From NCBI RefSeq assembly GCF_006937785.1, contig NZ_SJEE01000031.1, positions 1 to 62,234 on the forward strand: a DNA stretch of 62,234 bases, given 5' to 3'. The first letter of the stretch is position 1; each line of letters opens with the position of its first letter. The translations under genes were made by a program, and so were the position numbers. Positions 7,947 through 15,647 of the stretch are shown here, in pieces. This DNA is from Pseudanabaena sp. UWO311. Lineage in GTDB: Bacteria; Cyanobacteriota; Cyanobacteriia; Pseudanabaenales; Pseudanabaenaceae. Under the pieces are notes generated by a model, which worked only from the letters and a program-made list of their open reading frames with translations, made no database searches and was not told where the DNA came from.

Positions 7947-9032
7947 CTAAGATTGCAATGCGGCTAGTGTTTCTGAAGTCAGAACTCCATCGACGGGTAA
8001 TCCATACAATTCTTGAGCTTTTTTAATAGCGGCGGTAGTCTTTGAGCCTTGAATGCCATCGATCTCCCCATCGTACAAGCCTAGATTACTCAAAAGGGTT
8101 TGCCCTTTTTTAATGGAGTTATCGGCAACATTGCTTGTGCTTTCTTGACTAGCAGCTTCTTTATAACTAATTGGTACAACATTACTACCTGCTTCCAGAG
8201 CAGACATGGTTAGAGATCCTGCCACCCCATCTGTAACTAAGCCATAGGTTTTTTGAGCCAGAATAATTGCCTCTTGGGTCATTGGTCCATTAATACCATC
8301 GATCGCACCACCATAAAAGCCGCGATCGCTTAGCAATTGCTGCAAGTTTTTGATTGAGTCTGATTTAGTACTAGCAACGTTGCTCTTGGGGACATAATTG
8401 CTGCCAGCCTCTAGCGCAGCAATCGTTAGAGAGCCTGCAACTCCATCAGCAACTAAGCCGTAGGTTTTTTGAGCGAGAAGAATTGCCTCTTGGGTCATTG
8501 GTCCACTGATCCCATCGATCGCACCGCCATAAAAACCGCGATCGCTTAGTAACTGTTGCAAATTTTTGATTGAGTCTGATTTGTTGTCGCTATTAGCGAC
8601 GCTAACAGGTGGGGCTTTGACAGGCGCAGCCTCGACAGAGACATTAGCTTCGTAGGTGTCTGCTTCTAAAGCGGCGATGGTTTGCGCTCCGAGCTCGCCA
8701 TCAGCATTTAATTTGTAAAACGTTTGCGCGGCAATAATTGCTTCTGTAGTAGCCGCACCTTTAACACCATCGATCGCACCTGGGTTAAAGCCCCGTCTAG
8801 ATAATAGTTGTTGAATGCTTGCTACTTCTGGTGTGTAGGCAAAAGCTGCAATCGGCATAGCATTGATGGCGATCGCACTTGCCGCTAGCCCAACACACAA
8901 AACTGATTTAGCATGACGGGAAGACTGGGCGATCGAGTCAAGCAATTGACAATCTAAAGTTTGATCAATCGATTCGCCTTGTTGTAGGCGTTCACAAAGC
9001 ACTTCACTGTGGAGATAAGCAACAAGTTCCAT
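7947..9032 (-). CDS. secreted/anchored protein with four peptidoglycan-binding repeats
   Basis: 361 residues from the ATG at 9032. The N-terminus (MELVAYLHSEVLCE) is a conserved start in cyanobacterial proteins of this type; a TTG five codons upstream is less likely. A hydrophobic segment (about 45-65) precedes four PG_binding_1 modules of the pattern IxxLQxLLSxRGFYxGAIDGxxGPxTxEAIxxAQxxYGL. Modules two and three are nearly identical at DNA level. The modules bind peptidoglycan or act as wall anchors. No hydrolase domain is present. Neighbouring genes give no pathway. Confidence 0.85.
   Translation of the reverse strand: MELVAYLHSEVLCERLQQGESIDQTLDCQLLDSIAQSSRHAKSVLCVGLAASAIAINAMPIAAFAYTPEVASIQQLLSRRGFNPGAIDGVKGAATTEAIIAAQTFYKLNADGELGAQTIAALEADTYEANVSVEAAPVKAPPVSVANSDNKSDSIKNLQQLLSDRGFYGGAIDGISGPMTQEAILLAQKTYGLVADGVAGSLTIAALEAGSNYVPKSNVASTKSDSIKNLQQLLSDRGFYGGAIDGINGPMTQEAIILAQKTYGLVTDGVAGSLTMSALEAGSNVVPISYKEAASQESTSNVADNSIKKGQTLLSNLGLYDGEIDGIQGSKTTAAIKKAQELYGLPVDGVLTSETLAALQS
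8188..8583 (-). repeat. 216-bp period tandem duplication inside the PG-binding gene
   Basis: Two stretches of about 180 bp, offset by 216 bp, encode the same module (SDSIKNLQQLLSDRGFYGGA to VAGSLT) with only a few differences. The near identity, including synonymous sites, points to recent duplication or gene conversion. Edges are approximate. Confidence 0.75.
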
Positions 9033-9118
9033 ACAATTCAGCCTCAATAAAAAATGCCATTAAGCTCATCAATTGGCTCTTTTACATTCGTAAAAAAAAA
9101 TCTGATTTCGAGGGTTTT

Positions 9119-9159
9119 CTGTAATTTATCCCTTGGGATATGCAAGGCATAAATTACAG
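9119..9159. repeat. inverted repeat upstream of the PG-binding gene
   Basis: CTGTAATTTAT / ATAAATTACAG (11-bp arms) with an inner CCTT...AAGG pair. It lies 87-127 bases upstream of the ATG at 9032 and could be a 5'-leader structure or a palindromic element. Its function is unknown. Confidence 0.5.
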
Positions 9160-9247
9160 TTTCCAAAGAGCCTATTTATTCTTATTGTATGTAAAAAAAC
9201 AAGTAAATGTCAGGAATTGTGTGTTTTTGTAATTTGGTGACACAATC

Positions 9248-9302
9248 AACCCACAAAATAGAGTTGCGGGCGCGAAGCGCCCGCAACTCTATTTTGTGGG
9301 TT
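9248..9302. repeat. AAACCCA-type palindrome, 26-bp arms, GAA spacer
   Basis: Perfect arms of 26 bp beginning AACCCACAAAATAGAG around GAA; centre GCGC GAA GCGC. The architecture (26-3-26) equals that of 26362-26416. It touches the stop codon of cobA-hemD and probably terminates it. Confidence 0.85.
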
Positions 9303-10861
9303 TAAAAACTTTTGCCGATCGCCTCAGCAAGCCCCTCTAAGGTATATTCCAGAGCCTCACAATCAACGCGCCCTAATAACTCGTAGCAAGTCTTAGAAGT
9401 TTGTGGCCCAATTGAAGCGATTTTGACCTCGGCAATCCAAGATCGCCAAGTTTCTTGAGATTCGACGAGATCAAGTAGTTGACAAAAATGCTTTACGGTT
9501 TTGGAGCTAGCAAAGGTGATCGCATCAAGTTTCTGATTTTGAATAGCTTCTAGCGCGACAGGATCGATCACCTCTGGACATCCCGACTCATAAGCCGCGA
9601 TTGCGTCAACTATTGCCCCATGCTGCTGTAACTGCTCCACCAAAATCTCACGCCCTCCCGACTCCACTCGCGGAAACAACATTTTTTTGTCAGTTAAAAC
9701 ATGATCGGGAATTTCAAGAAAGGCATCCACTAAAGCATCGGCAACAAAATCCGTTGGTACTAAATCTGGAGAAACTCCATAATTTGCTAAAACTTCTGCT
9801 GTCTTGCGCCCGACTACGGCAATTTTTAGTGAATGCAAAGTGCGGCTATCTTTGTTAGCCTCTCGCAAGCGCCCAAAAAAGCTCTCAACGGCATTTGCTG
9901 AGGTCAAAATTAGCCAATCGTATTTAGTAAGATTGGCGATCGCCTGATCGAGCATTTCCCAACTAGTCGGTGGCAAAATTGCCAAAGTTGGCATCTCGAT
10001 TACTTTTGCACCTTGACTAGTCAATAAGTCTGTAAATTGGCTTGCTTGACCTGCCGCCCTTGTCACTAAAATCGTTTTGCCTTGCAACGCTAATTTTTCC
10101 TTTTCGAGATCTACGCTTTGCTCAAAATTTTCCAATGATTGATTGCCTTGACGCGACAATTGCTCATGAAACTTTACGACTTCCCCAATAATAATCACCG
10201 ATGGTGATAGTGAGCCTTCAGGTAATTTCGATTGAATATTGTTTAGAGTTCCTGTCCATACTTGTTGATCGGCTCTTCCACACCAACGCACGATCGCGAT
10301 TTTTGTATCCCCAGATTTTCCCGCTTGTAATTTCTCTAACAAGCTTGCCAGATTATTTGTCCCCATCAAAATTACCAATGTCGGAATTTGGGCGATCGCT
10401 TCCCAAGGCAATCGCTCCAAATCATGTCCTGTCATTACCGCAAAACAAGAACTTGCTTCCACTTCCGTAAGCGGTATCCCAGCCAACATGGGAGCCGCGA
10501 TCGCACTGGAGATTCCTGCAACAACTTCCCATTCACAATTTGCTGCTTGTAGGGCAAGTATCTCAGGTAGCGATCGCCCAAATATCCAAGGATCACCACT
10601 CTTGAGTCTCACCACGCGCTTACCTTGCAAGCAATATTCCACCAACATTTGATTGATTTCGGCTTGCTTGATGCTCTGCTGTCCACCCCGTTTACCAGCA
10701 ATGATGCGATCGCATTTCTCTGGAGCCAGATCTAATAAAGTGCGATCGACCAGCGCATCACTAATAATTACCTCGGCAATGCTAATCAAATCCCTAGCAA
10801 GAACTGTCAAGAAATCTATACTTCCTATGCCAGCACCAACAATAAAAACTTTACCTTTCAT
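9302..10861 (-). CDS. cobA-hemD: CobA-HemD fusion: uroporphyrinogen-III C-methyltransferase / uroporphyrinogen-III synthase
   Basis: 519 residues from the ATG at 10861 (MKGKVFIVGAGIGSIDFLTV). Residues 1-245 are an SAM-dependent SUMT domain with VRLKSGDPWIFGR and VILMGTNN; it makes precorrin-2 for sirohaem and cobalamin. Residues about 265-515 are HemD-like (ILVTRAAGQASQFTDLL, DWLILTSANAVESFF, TFASSKTVKHF), which closes hydroxymethylbilane to uroporphyrinogen III. The fusion therefore covers two consecutive steps at the haem/chlorophyll versus sirohaem branch. Such fusions are known in bacteria. The gene is monocistronic here. Confidence 0.92.
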   Translation of the reverse strand: MKGKVFIVGAGIGSIDFLTVLARDLISIAEVIISDALVDRTLLDLAPEKCDRIIAGKRGGQQSIKQAEINQMLVEYCLQGKRVVRLKSGDPWIFGRSLPEILALQAANCEWEVVAGISSAIAAPMLAGIPLTEVEASSCFAVMTGHDLERLPWEAIAQIPTLVILMGTNNLASLLEKLQAGKSGDTKIAIVRWCGRADQQVWTGTLNNIQSKLPEGSLSPSVIIIGEVVKFHEQLSRQGNQSLENFEQSVDLEKEKLALQGKTILVTRAAGQASQFTDLLTSQGAKVIEMPTLAILPPTSWEMLDQAIANLTKYDWLILTSANAVESFFGRLREANKDSRTLHSLKIAVVGRKTAEVLANYGVSPDLVPTDFVADALVDAFLEIPDHVLTDKKMLFPRVESGGREILVEQLQQHGAIVDAIAAYESGCPEVIDPVALEAIQNQKLDAITFASSKTVKHFCQLLDLVESQETWRSWIAEVKIASIGPQTSKTCYELLGRVDCEALEYTLEGLAEAIGKSF

Positions 10862-10924
10862 ATTTGACAAATAATTACGTCATTTAAGCTGTATAAAATA
10901 TAAAAAATCGATTTCTTAAACAAT

Positions 10925-12226
10925 ATGACAGATACAGTATCTGAAATTCCTCAAGATCAGCCAGCTATGGAAAGGGGCTTATTAGACTTATCCGTAGCCC
11001 TTTCAACTCGTAATATTACGGCTGGAAAACAATTTGCAATTTTTGTCTTAGTCAAAAATCCTTTCGATAAGCCAGTTTGGGTACGTCAAGTTCATGTAAG
11101 CCTACCTAGTGAGCTTAAGCTAGCGGGAACTGAAGACATTAAGCGGCAGAAAAGAAATGAGAAAACCGAAGACATTAAGCGGCAGAAAAGAAATGAGAAA
11201 GATGATAATAAAAATAATTTCCAAGGAGAACAAGATGAACAAATAGTTAGGCTTGAAACTAAACTTGAGGTTTTGAATTTAGAATTTGGCAAAATATTAG
11301 ATAATATTAACAACAAAGAATCGTTAGATGTGCATACCAAAAAATTTTTGAATTCCGTTGAGACGAAAGTACAGCAAATACAGCTTGAGTTAAAAAATTT
11401 AACTAGTGGGAGACAAGCCAATATTCATATTGGAGATGGTTCTTCTATAGGCGATCTCAAAGTTAATTCTAATCAACTTGGCGATCAGGCTAATATTCAT
11501 ATTGGAGATGGTTCTTCTATAGGCGATCTCAAAGTTAATTCTAATCAACCAAATATGAATATTGGTGATGGAGTATCAATTGGGTCTGTCGAAATTTATG
11601 ACCCTAATTCATTCTCAAATCTGAATGTCCAAGGAGGTAAAGTAGATTTAGAAAGTTCTCTGCCCAACAATGTGGCTTTGCAACCTGGCAGTACTGTAGT
11701 TTATACAGCAATTCTATATGTTGAGAGATCTTTAGTCTTTACTCCATCTCAGTACCGCTTGCAATTTAATGTAAACTATAGTTTCCATCGTAAGCTAAAA
11801 CCTATATCCAACGAACAAAATGAGACGGGAGAGGAAGGGATTTTTACAAATACTGTTGCCTATGAATTATCAATCAGACCATCAGTTTCTTCGGTTATTG
11901 TTGGAGCAGGAATAGGTGGATTTACAGGAGCAGTCGCTCGTTTGTTACAAATTACTCCAACAGAGAAATGGCAAATCTTTTCAAGTACAGACTTTGTTAC
12001 TTTCTTGATTACCATTGTTGTTACGGTAATATTAAGTGGGATTGCAGTTGTCTTTATGGTAAGGAAGTCGGACGCACAATCGTTTGTTTCTGTAGAAGAC
12101 TTTTGGGGAGGTTTATTGATTGGCTTTCTTGTTGGATATACTGGAACCTCCTTCTTTGAACAATTGACGGGTGTAACCAATCCGACACTTAATGTCCCAA
12201 GTCCAAAAATTTCTCCAAAACCTTGA
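10925..12226 (+). CDS. membrane protein with recently expanded internal repeats, unknown function
   Basis: 433 residues. About 1-75 look like a beta-rich domain (LDLSVALSTRNITAGKQFAI, PVWVRQVHVSLP). A charged linker with a 12-residue tandem repeat (TEDIKRQKRNEK twice) and a coiled coil (about 100-160) follow. Next come two identical copies plus one degenerate copy of a 24-residue unit containing NIHIGDGSSIGDLKVNSNQ, then a second beta-rich part (about 230-310). The C-terminus has three hydrophobic segments (about 325-345, 355-380, 390-410). I do not recognise the family. The middle unit resembles the repetitive GDG-type motifs near effector-associated regions of cyanobacterial proteins. It starts 63 bases from divergent cobA-hemD. 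Confidence 0.75.
   Translation: MTDTVSEIPQDQPAMERGLLDLSVALSTRNITAGKQFAIFVLVKNPFDKPVWVRQVHVSLPSELKLAGTEDIKRQKRNEKTEDIKRQKRNEKDDNKNNFQGEQDEQIVRLETKLEVLNLEFGKILDNINNKESLDVHTKKFLNSVETKVQQIQLELKNLTSGRQANIHIGDGSSIGDLKVNSNQLGDQANIHIGDGSSIGDLKVNSNQPNMNIGDGVSIGSVEIYDPNSFSNLNVQGGKVDLESSLPNNVALQPGSTVVYTAILYVERSLVFTPSQYRLQFNVNYSFHRKLKPISNEQNETGEEGIFTNTVAYELSIRPSVSSVIVGAGIGGFTGAVARLLQITPTEKWQIFSSTDFVTFLITIVVTVILSGIAVVFMVRKSDAQSFVSVEDFWGGLLIGFLVGYTGTSFFEQLTGVTNPTLNVPSPKISPKP
11129..11200 (+). repeat. tandem duplication, 2 x 36 bp
   Basis: Two adjacent 36-bp units differing at one base (ACTGAA versus ACCGAA at the start) encode TEDIKRQKRNEK twice within the 433-residue protein. Confidence 0.9.
11420..11549 (+). 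repeat. direct repeat, 72-bp period
   Basis: 58 bases beginning AATATTCATATTGGAGATGG occur identically at 11420 and 11492; a decayed third copy starts near 11551. The exact identity indicates a recent expansion. Confidence 0.9.
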
Positions 12227-12343
12227 TGAATTTTAGCTGTTAGAGGACATTTATGAAAGATAATGCACCTTAGTAATTCAAATTTTAAATTATTTCTAAA
12301 TATTATTTGAATACCATCGAAGCGGTTTAATTAAAATAGAGCC

Positions 12344-12565
12344 ATGAATAAAATTACTATTGAAGTTAGCCGAGAAGTTGCAGAAGCATATCAGTCTGCA
12401 TCTTTGCAAGAGCGCCAGAAAATTCAAACCATAGTTAGTCTCTTACTTCACAAACCAGTAGATAGAGATGTGGATTTGCTGCGAGAACTCATGGATGAAA
12501 TTAGTGACAGAGCTAAAGAAAGAGGATTAACTCCAGAAATTTTGGAATCTATTTTTGCACAATAA
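12344..12565 (+). CDS. small conserved protein, orphan-antitoxin-like
   Basis: A 73-residue protein (MNKITIEVSREVAEAYQ) with an N-terminal beta strand, a helix and a C-terminal segment DLLRELMDEISDRAKERGLTPEILESIFA. This layout occurs in a family of small cyanobacterial proteins often found beside PIN-type toxins and annotated as antitoxins. No toxin gene is adjacent: the next gene is the convergent mutL. It is therefore an orphan, or it has another role. No DNA-binding motif can be named with confidence. Confidence 0.65.
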   Translation: MNKITIEVSREVAEAYQSASLQERQKIQTIVSLLLHKPVDRDVDLLRELMDEISDRAKERGLTPEILESIFAQ

Positions 12566-12604
12566 ATCAAGACTAAAAATGTAGAGAGGGGGCTTATCAA
12601 ATCT

Positions 12605-14263
12605 TTACTTTGAGATGATCCAATTGCGGCGGAAAAATCTTGCTAGATCTGACTCATCGATCGCAAGACAAATAGGGCGACCATGTGGACAGGTATGAGG
12701 ATTACGGGTTTGCTGCCATTGCCAGAGCAGATCGCGAATTGTAGACATTTCTAACTTTGTACCATTGCGAATTGCACTACGACAGGCAGCTGTTGCCCTT
12801 GCCATAGTTGGATCATCCAGCTGACTCATTTCTTGCAAAATCACTGCACAATCTTCATGGCCAATTAAAATTTCAGGAATCGATCGCACAGCCCATAGGT
12901 TATTACCAAAAGCTTCAATTTCTATACCTAGTGCTTGTAAACGGTCAATTGCATCGTCAGAAAGTTGCTTCAATAAAATCGGTTGCTCAATAGCTACGAT
13001 TTGCCATTGAGTTTCGATTTGCTCAAAGAGAACGCGCTCATGGGCAACATGCTGCTCTACTAGCCATAAACCACCTGCGTGCTCCGCTAAAATGTAAGTA
13101 TCGAGAACCTGTGCGATCGCCTTTAACGATGAATTTGGCTGATTGAAGTTTTCATGCTTAGCAGGAATTAGATAAGAAGTTTTGCGCTCGGCAGTTTTTA
13201 GTAGATCATTAGTAGCGCTCATGTAATTAATTTGAGAATTTGTTTCAGGAACTTTGAGAGATTCCGTAATGCAATCTTTTAACTGAGTTTGGATATCTCC
13301 TAAATTTTGAATATATGCCTCAGCCTTGGCGGGATGACGATTCCAGTCAATGCGATCGCAGGGCAAGTTTAAATTAACAATACAAACAGGAAAACGATTG
13401 CGAGGTAAGGTTCGCTCTAAACTAGAGAGAATAGTTTGCTCTAATTCAGGAAAGTTAATTACCCGCTCATTGAGAATAATTTTTATCCAATCAGGACGAC
13501 GACGAGATAGGCGATCGGGCAGTCCAAGGGTGATTGAGATATTGCTCCCATCTCCTGCGGGAGAGGGGCTAAGGGAGAGAGCAAATTCTCTAAACACCAA
13601 ATCATAGGGCTGAATTGAACTAATAATTTGTGGCAAAATCTCACTAGCATTCTCTCCTGCCCAAATTGTCATCCATTCTCGGTTGTCGAGATTTACCTGC
13701 CAGTTAATTTGAGGATTTGCGATCGCCATTTGCTGAATCTGTAATTGCACCTTGCGAGCTTGCTGCGAATTACTAGGCAACGATTGTAAACGATTGGGAT
13801 AACGCGAAAATAGATTGCGAACTGTGACGATTGTCCCCGATGCGATCGCGACTACTTTTGGGCTGGTCTGCAAATTACCATGCTCATCATAATTCGCCTG
13901 ATATCCCACTGGTTCTAGGACTGGGCGACTGCAAATATTCAAATCTGCAAGTTGGGCAAGACTATAGAGAGCTTCACCGCGAAAGCCTAAACTGTTTATC
14001 TGTTGAAGATCTTCAGCATTATTGATTTTACTAGTTGTATGCGGAGTTGCAGCTTGGGATAAATCAGCGATCGCCATGCCACAGCCATTGTCACTCACTT
14101 GTACTGAGAGGGAATCTGTCCATATTGAAATTACGATTCGCGTTGCTTTCGCATCGATCGCATTTTCTGCAAGTTCTCTTATAACAGCCGCTAAGGAATC
14201 AATCACTTCACCTGCGGCGATTAGATGGACAACTTCTATAGGTAGCGTGTGGATGTTTTGCAT
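12605..14263 (-). CDS. mutL: DNA mismatch repair protein MutL
   Basis: 552 residues. The N-terminal GHKL ATPase has ELAENAIDA, DNGCGM, HTTSK and SLGFRGEAL. The C-terminal domain carries EQHVAHERVLFE, a form of the DQHA(X)2E(X)4E endonuclease motif with Asp replaced by Glu, plus ACRSAIRNG and CPHGRP, which bind the regulatory zinc. This points to an endonuclease-type MutL, as in bacteria lacking MutH. The linker is short, so the protein is smaller than E. coli MutL. It starts three bases after the stop of the upstream AAA-like gene, so the two are probably co-transcribed. The small gene at 12344 converges on it. Confidence 0.93.
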   Translation of the reverse strand: MQNIHTLPIEVVHLIAAGEVIDSLAAVIRELAENAIDAKATRIVISIWTDSLSVQVSDNGCGMAIADLSQAATPHTTSKINNAEDLQQINSLGFRGEALYSLAQLADLNICSRPVLEPVGYQANYDEHGNLQTSPKVVAIASGTIVTVRNLFSRYPNRLQSLPSNSQQARKVQLQIQQMAIANPQINWQVNLDNREWMTIWAGENASEILPQIISSIQPYDLVFREFALSLSPSPAGDGSNISITLGLPDRLSRRRPDWIKIILNERVINFPELEQTILSSLERTLPRNRFPVCIVNLNLPCDRIDWNRHPAKAEAYIQNLGDIQTQLKDCITESLKVPETNSQINYMSATNDLLKTAERKTSYLIPAKHENFNQPNSSLKAIAQVLDTYILAEHAGGLWLVEQHVAHERVLFEQIETQWQIVAIEQPILLKQLSDDAIDRLQALGIEIEAFGNNLWAVRSIPEILIGHEDCAVILQEMSQLDDPTMARATAACRSAIRNGTKLEMSTIRDLLWQWQQTRNPHTCPHGRPICLAIDESDLARFFRRNWIISK

Positions 14264-14266
14264 TGC

Positions 14267-15364
14267 TTACCCTAAGCGCTGCTTCAGCCAAAATTGTAAG
14301 GTTGGCAGTGCAATCCGATATCCATATTTTGCACCATAGACTAGTCCCTTTTGTTCCAAACTATCCAATGCTCCTTGAAGGCTGCCACCTTTAGAAAGTT
14401 GATGTTTTTGAATATATTCACGACTATGGGGGCTAACTGTGGGATCGATCGCGAGGCTTTCTAGTACTCTTACTTGAGTTGGCGGTAAGAGCATGATTAA
14501 AGACTCAAAGGTAGGAGCTAGATCTTCGATGAGCGCTAACATATTCTCATGGACATGATGCGGTTGAATTAGAAACTCAGATTGAGAATTTATTTGAGTG
14601 AGATAATCAAGCCAAATGCGTCTAGTTAAAGCGATCGCATCGCTCATATTGCCTTGAATATATTCTGTAAATAATTGCAATGCATTAGTTTGCGGATCAA
14701 ACTTTAGATCCTTTTCTTGCATGGTTGGTTCGAGCCATTCGCAAAGTTCACTATTGCTCAGAGGAGGAAGTTCGACCACATGCAGACTTAGCTTATGCAT
14801 CCAAGGTTCGGGAACTGTGGCGATCAAGATATAACTTACCCGACTTTGCAGTTGAATTTCGCGCCGTAAATATTCTTCCCATTCACCTTTGCGATCCCAT
14901 GAGCGAATATGGGGGAAATTATGCAACACGATCGCTACCCGACAATCGAGCCATTCCGCCATCTGTTGTGGCAAACTTAGTAAATTCTCAAATAAATTCC
15001 AAATCCCCGAGGAAGATAGTTTCCAAACCATCCGAGGTTTAGATTGTTCGGCCAGATCAAAATTAATGGGCTGCTCCTTGAGTAGACCTTGTAATTTAAG
15101 CAATTCTTCGGGAAGATCAAAAGTATTTAGTAAACTTTCGGCTAACAGCTTTAAAAAGCGATCGCCATCGGTTGCTCGTAAACAATCCAACGTAATGATT
15201 CTTGCACCAGCTTTTTGGGCAGCCCATTTGACTAAAGTTCTACGCCCACTTCCTGCTACCCCTGCGATCAGCAAATCACCATCATCTAACAAAATTTGAC
15301 TAATCTGCTCTAATTCTGTTTGTCTGCCCACCAATCGCTGGGGCAAAAATGGATTGTTAATCAT
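14267..15364 (-). CDS. AAA/STAND-like ATPase with degenerate P-loop
   Basis: 365 residues from the ATG at 15364; the TTG six codons upstream is less likely. The fold is that of Orc/Cdc6-like or archaeal-type ATPases: N-terminal LVGRQTELEQI, P-loop position GVAGSGRRT, Walker B position VAIVLHNFP, sensor-1-like YILIATVPEP, and a C-terminal winged helix (about 290-365). The Walker A lysine is Arg, the following Ser/Thr is Arg, and Walker B lacks the acidic pair, so hydrolysis is doubtful. It lies directly upstream of mutL in one transcription unit. Its function is unknown. Confidence 0.7.
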   Translation of the reverse strand: MINNPFLPQRLVGRQTELEQISQILLDDGDLLIAGVAGSGRRTLVKWAAQKAGARIITLDCLRATDGDRFLKLLAESLLNTFDLPEELLKLQGLLKEQPINFDLAEQSKPRMVWKLSSSGIWNLFENLLSLPQQMAEWLDCRVAIVLHNFPHIRSWDRKGEWEEYLRREIQLQSRVSYILIATVPEPWMHKLSLHVVELPPLSNSELCEWLEPTMQEKDLKFDPQTNALQLFTEYIQGNMSDAIALTRRIWLDYLTQINSQSEFLIQPHHVHENMLALIEDLAPTFESLIMLLPPTQVRVLESLAIDPTVSPHSREYIQKHQLSKGGSLQGALDSLEQKGLVYGAKYGYRIALPTLQFWLKQRLG

Positions 15365-15480
15365 CTCGCAATTGTATCGCAATTCGCTATCACTGCAATT
15401 CTCTCGATATGACTTGTCCCAATCCCTGAAAGTGTGACTACATTCTTTGGGATTAAAACCCCAACCCAGAAAAGGTTTTG

Positions 15481-15513
15481 AATTCTCAAAATAGCACCGC
15501 CATTTTGAGAATT
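15481..15513. repeat. palindrome with TAATACCAATT-type head
   Basis: AATTCTCAAAAT...ATTTTGAGAATT around a GC-rich centre, followed by GGTATTA (complement of TAATACC). The AAAATGGC-type core recurs at 39905-39933 and 48875-48907. Confidence 0.75.
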
Positions 15514-15519
15514 GGTATT

Positions 15520-15564
15520 AATTATGTGGTTTACATTGCCGACAGTGATTCAAACCACATAATT
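15520..15564. repeat. inverted repeat, 13-bp arms
   Basis: AATTATGTGGTTT / AAACCACATAATT separated by 19 bases, 84 bases upstream of the P-type ATPase start. It could be a leader structure of that gene or part of the adjacent palindrome element. Confidence 0.55.
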
Positions 15565-15647
15565 GGGCTTGCTGGCTTCAAGATTCTTTAAGGCAGCAAT
15601 TACTATTTTTTAGTACCATAGTCATAACCGTTTACCTAAAAATATCG

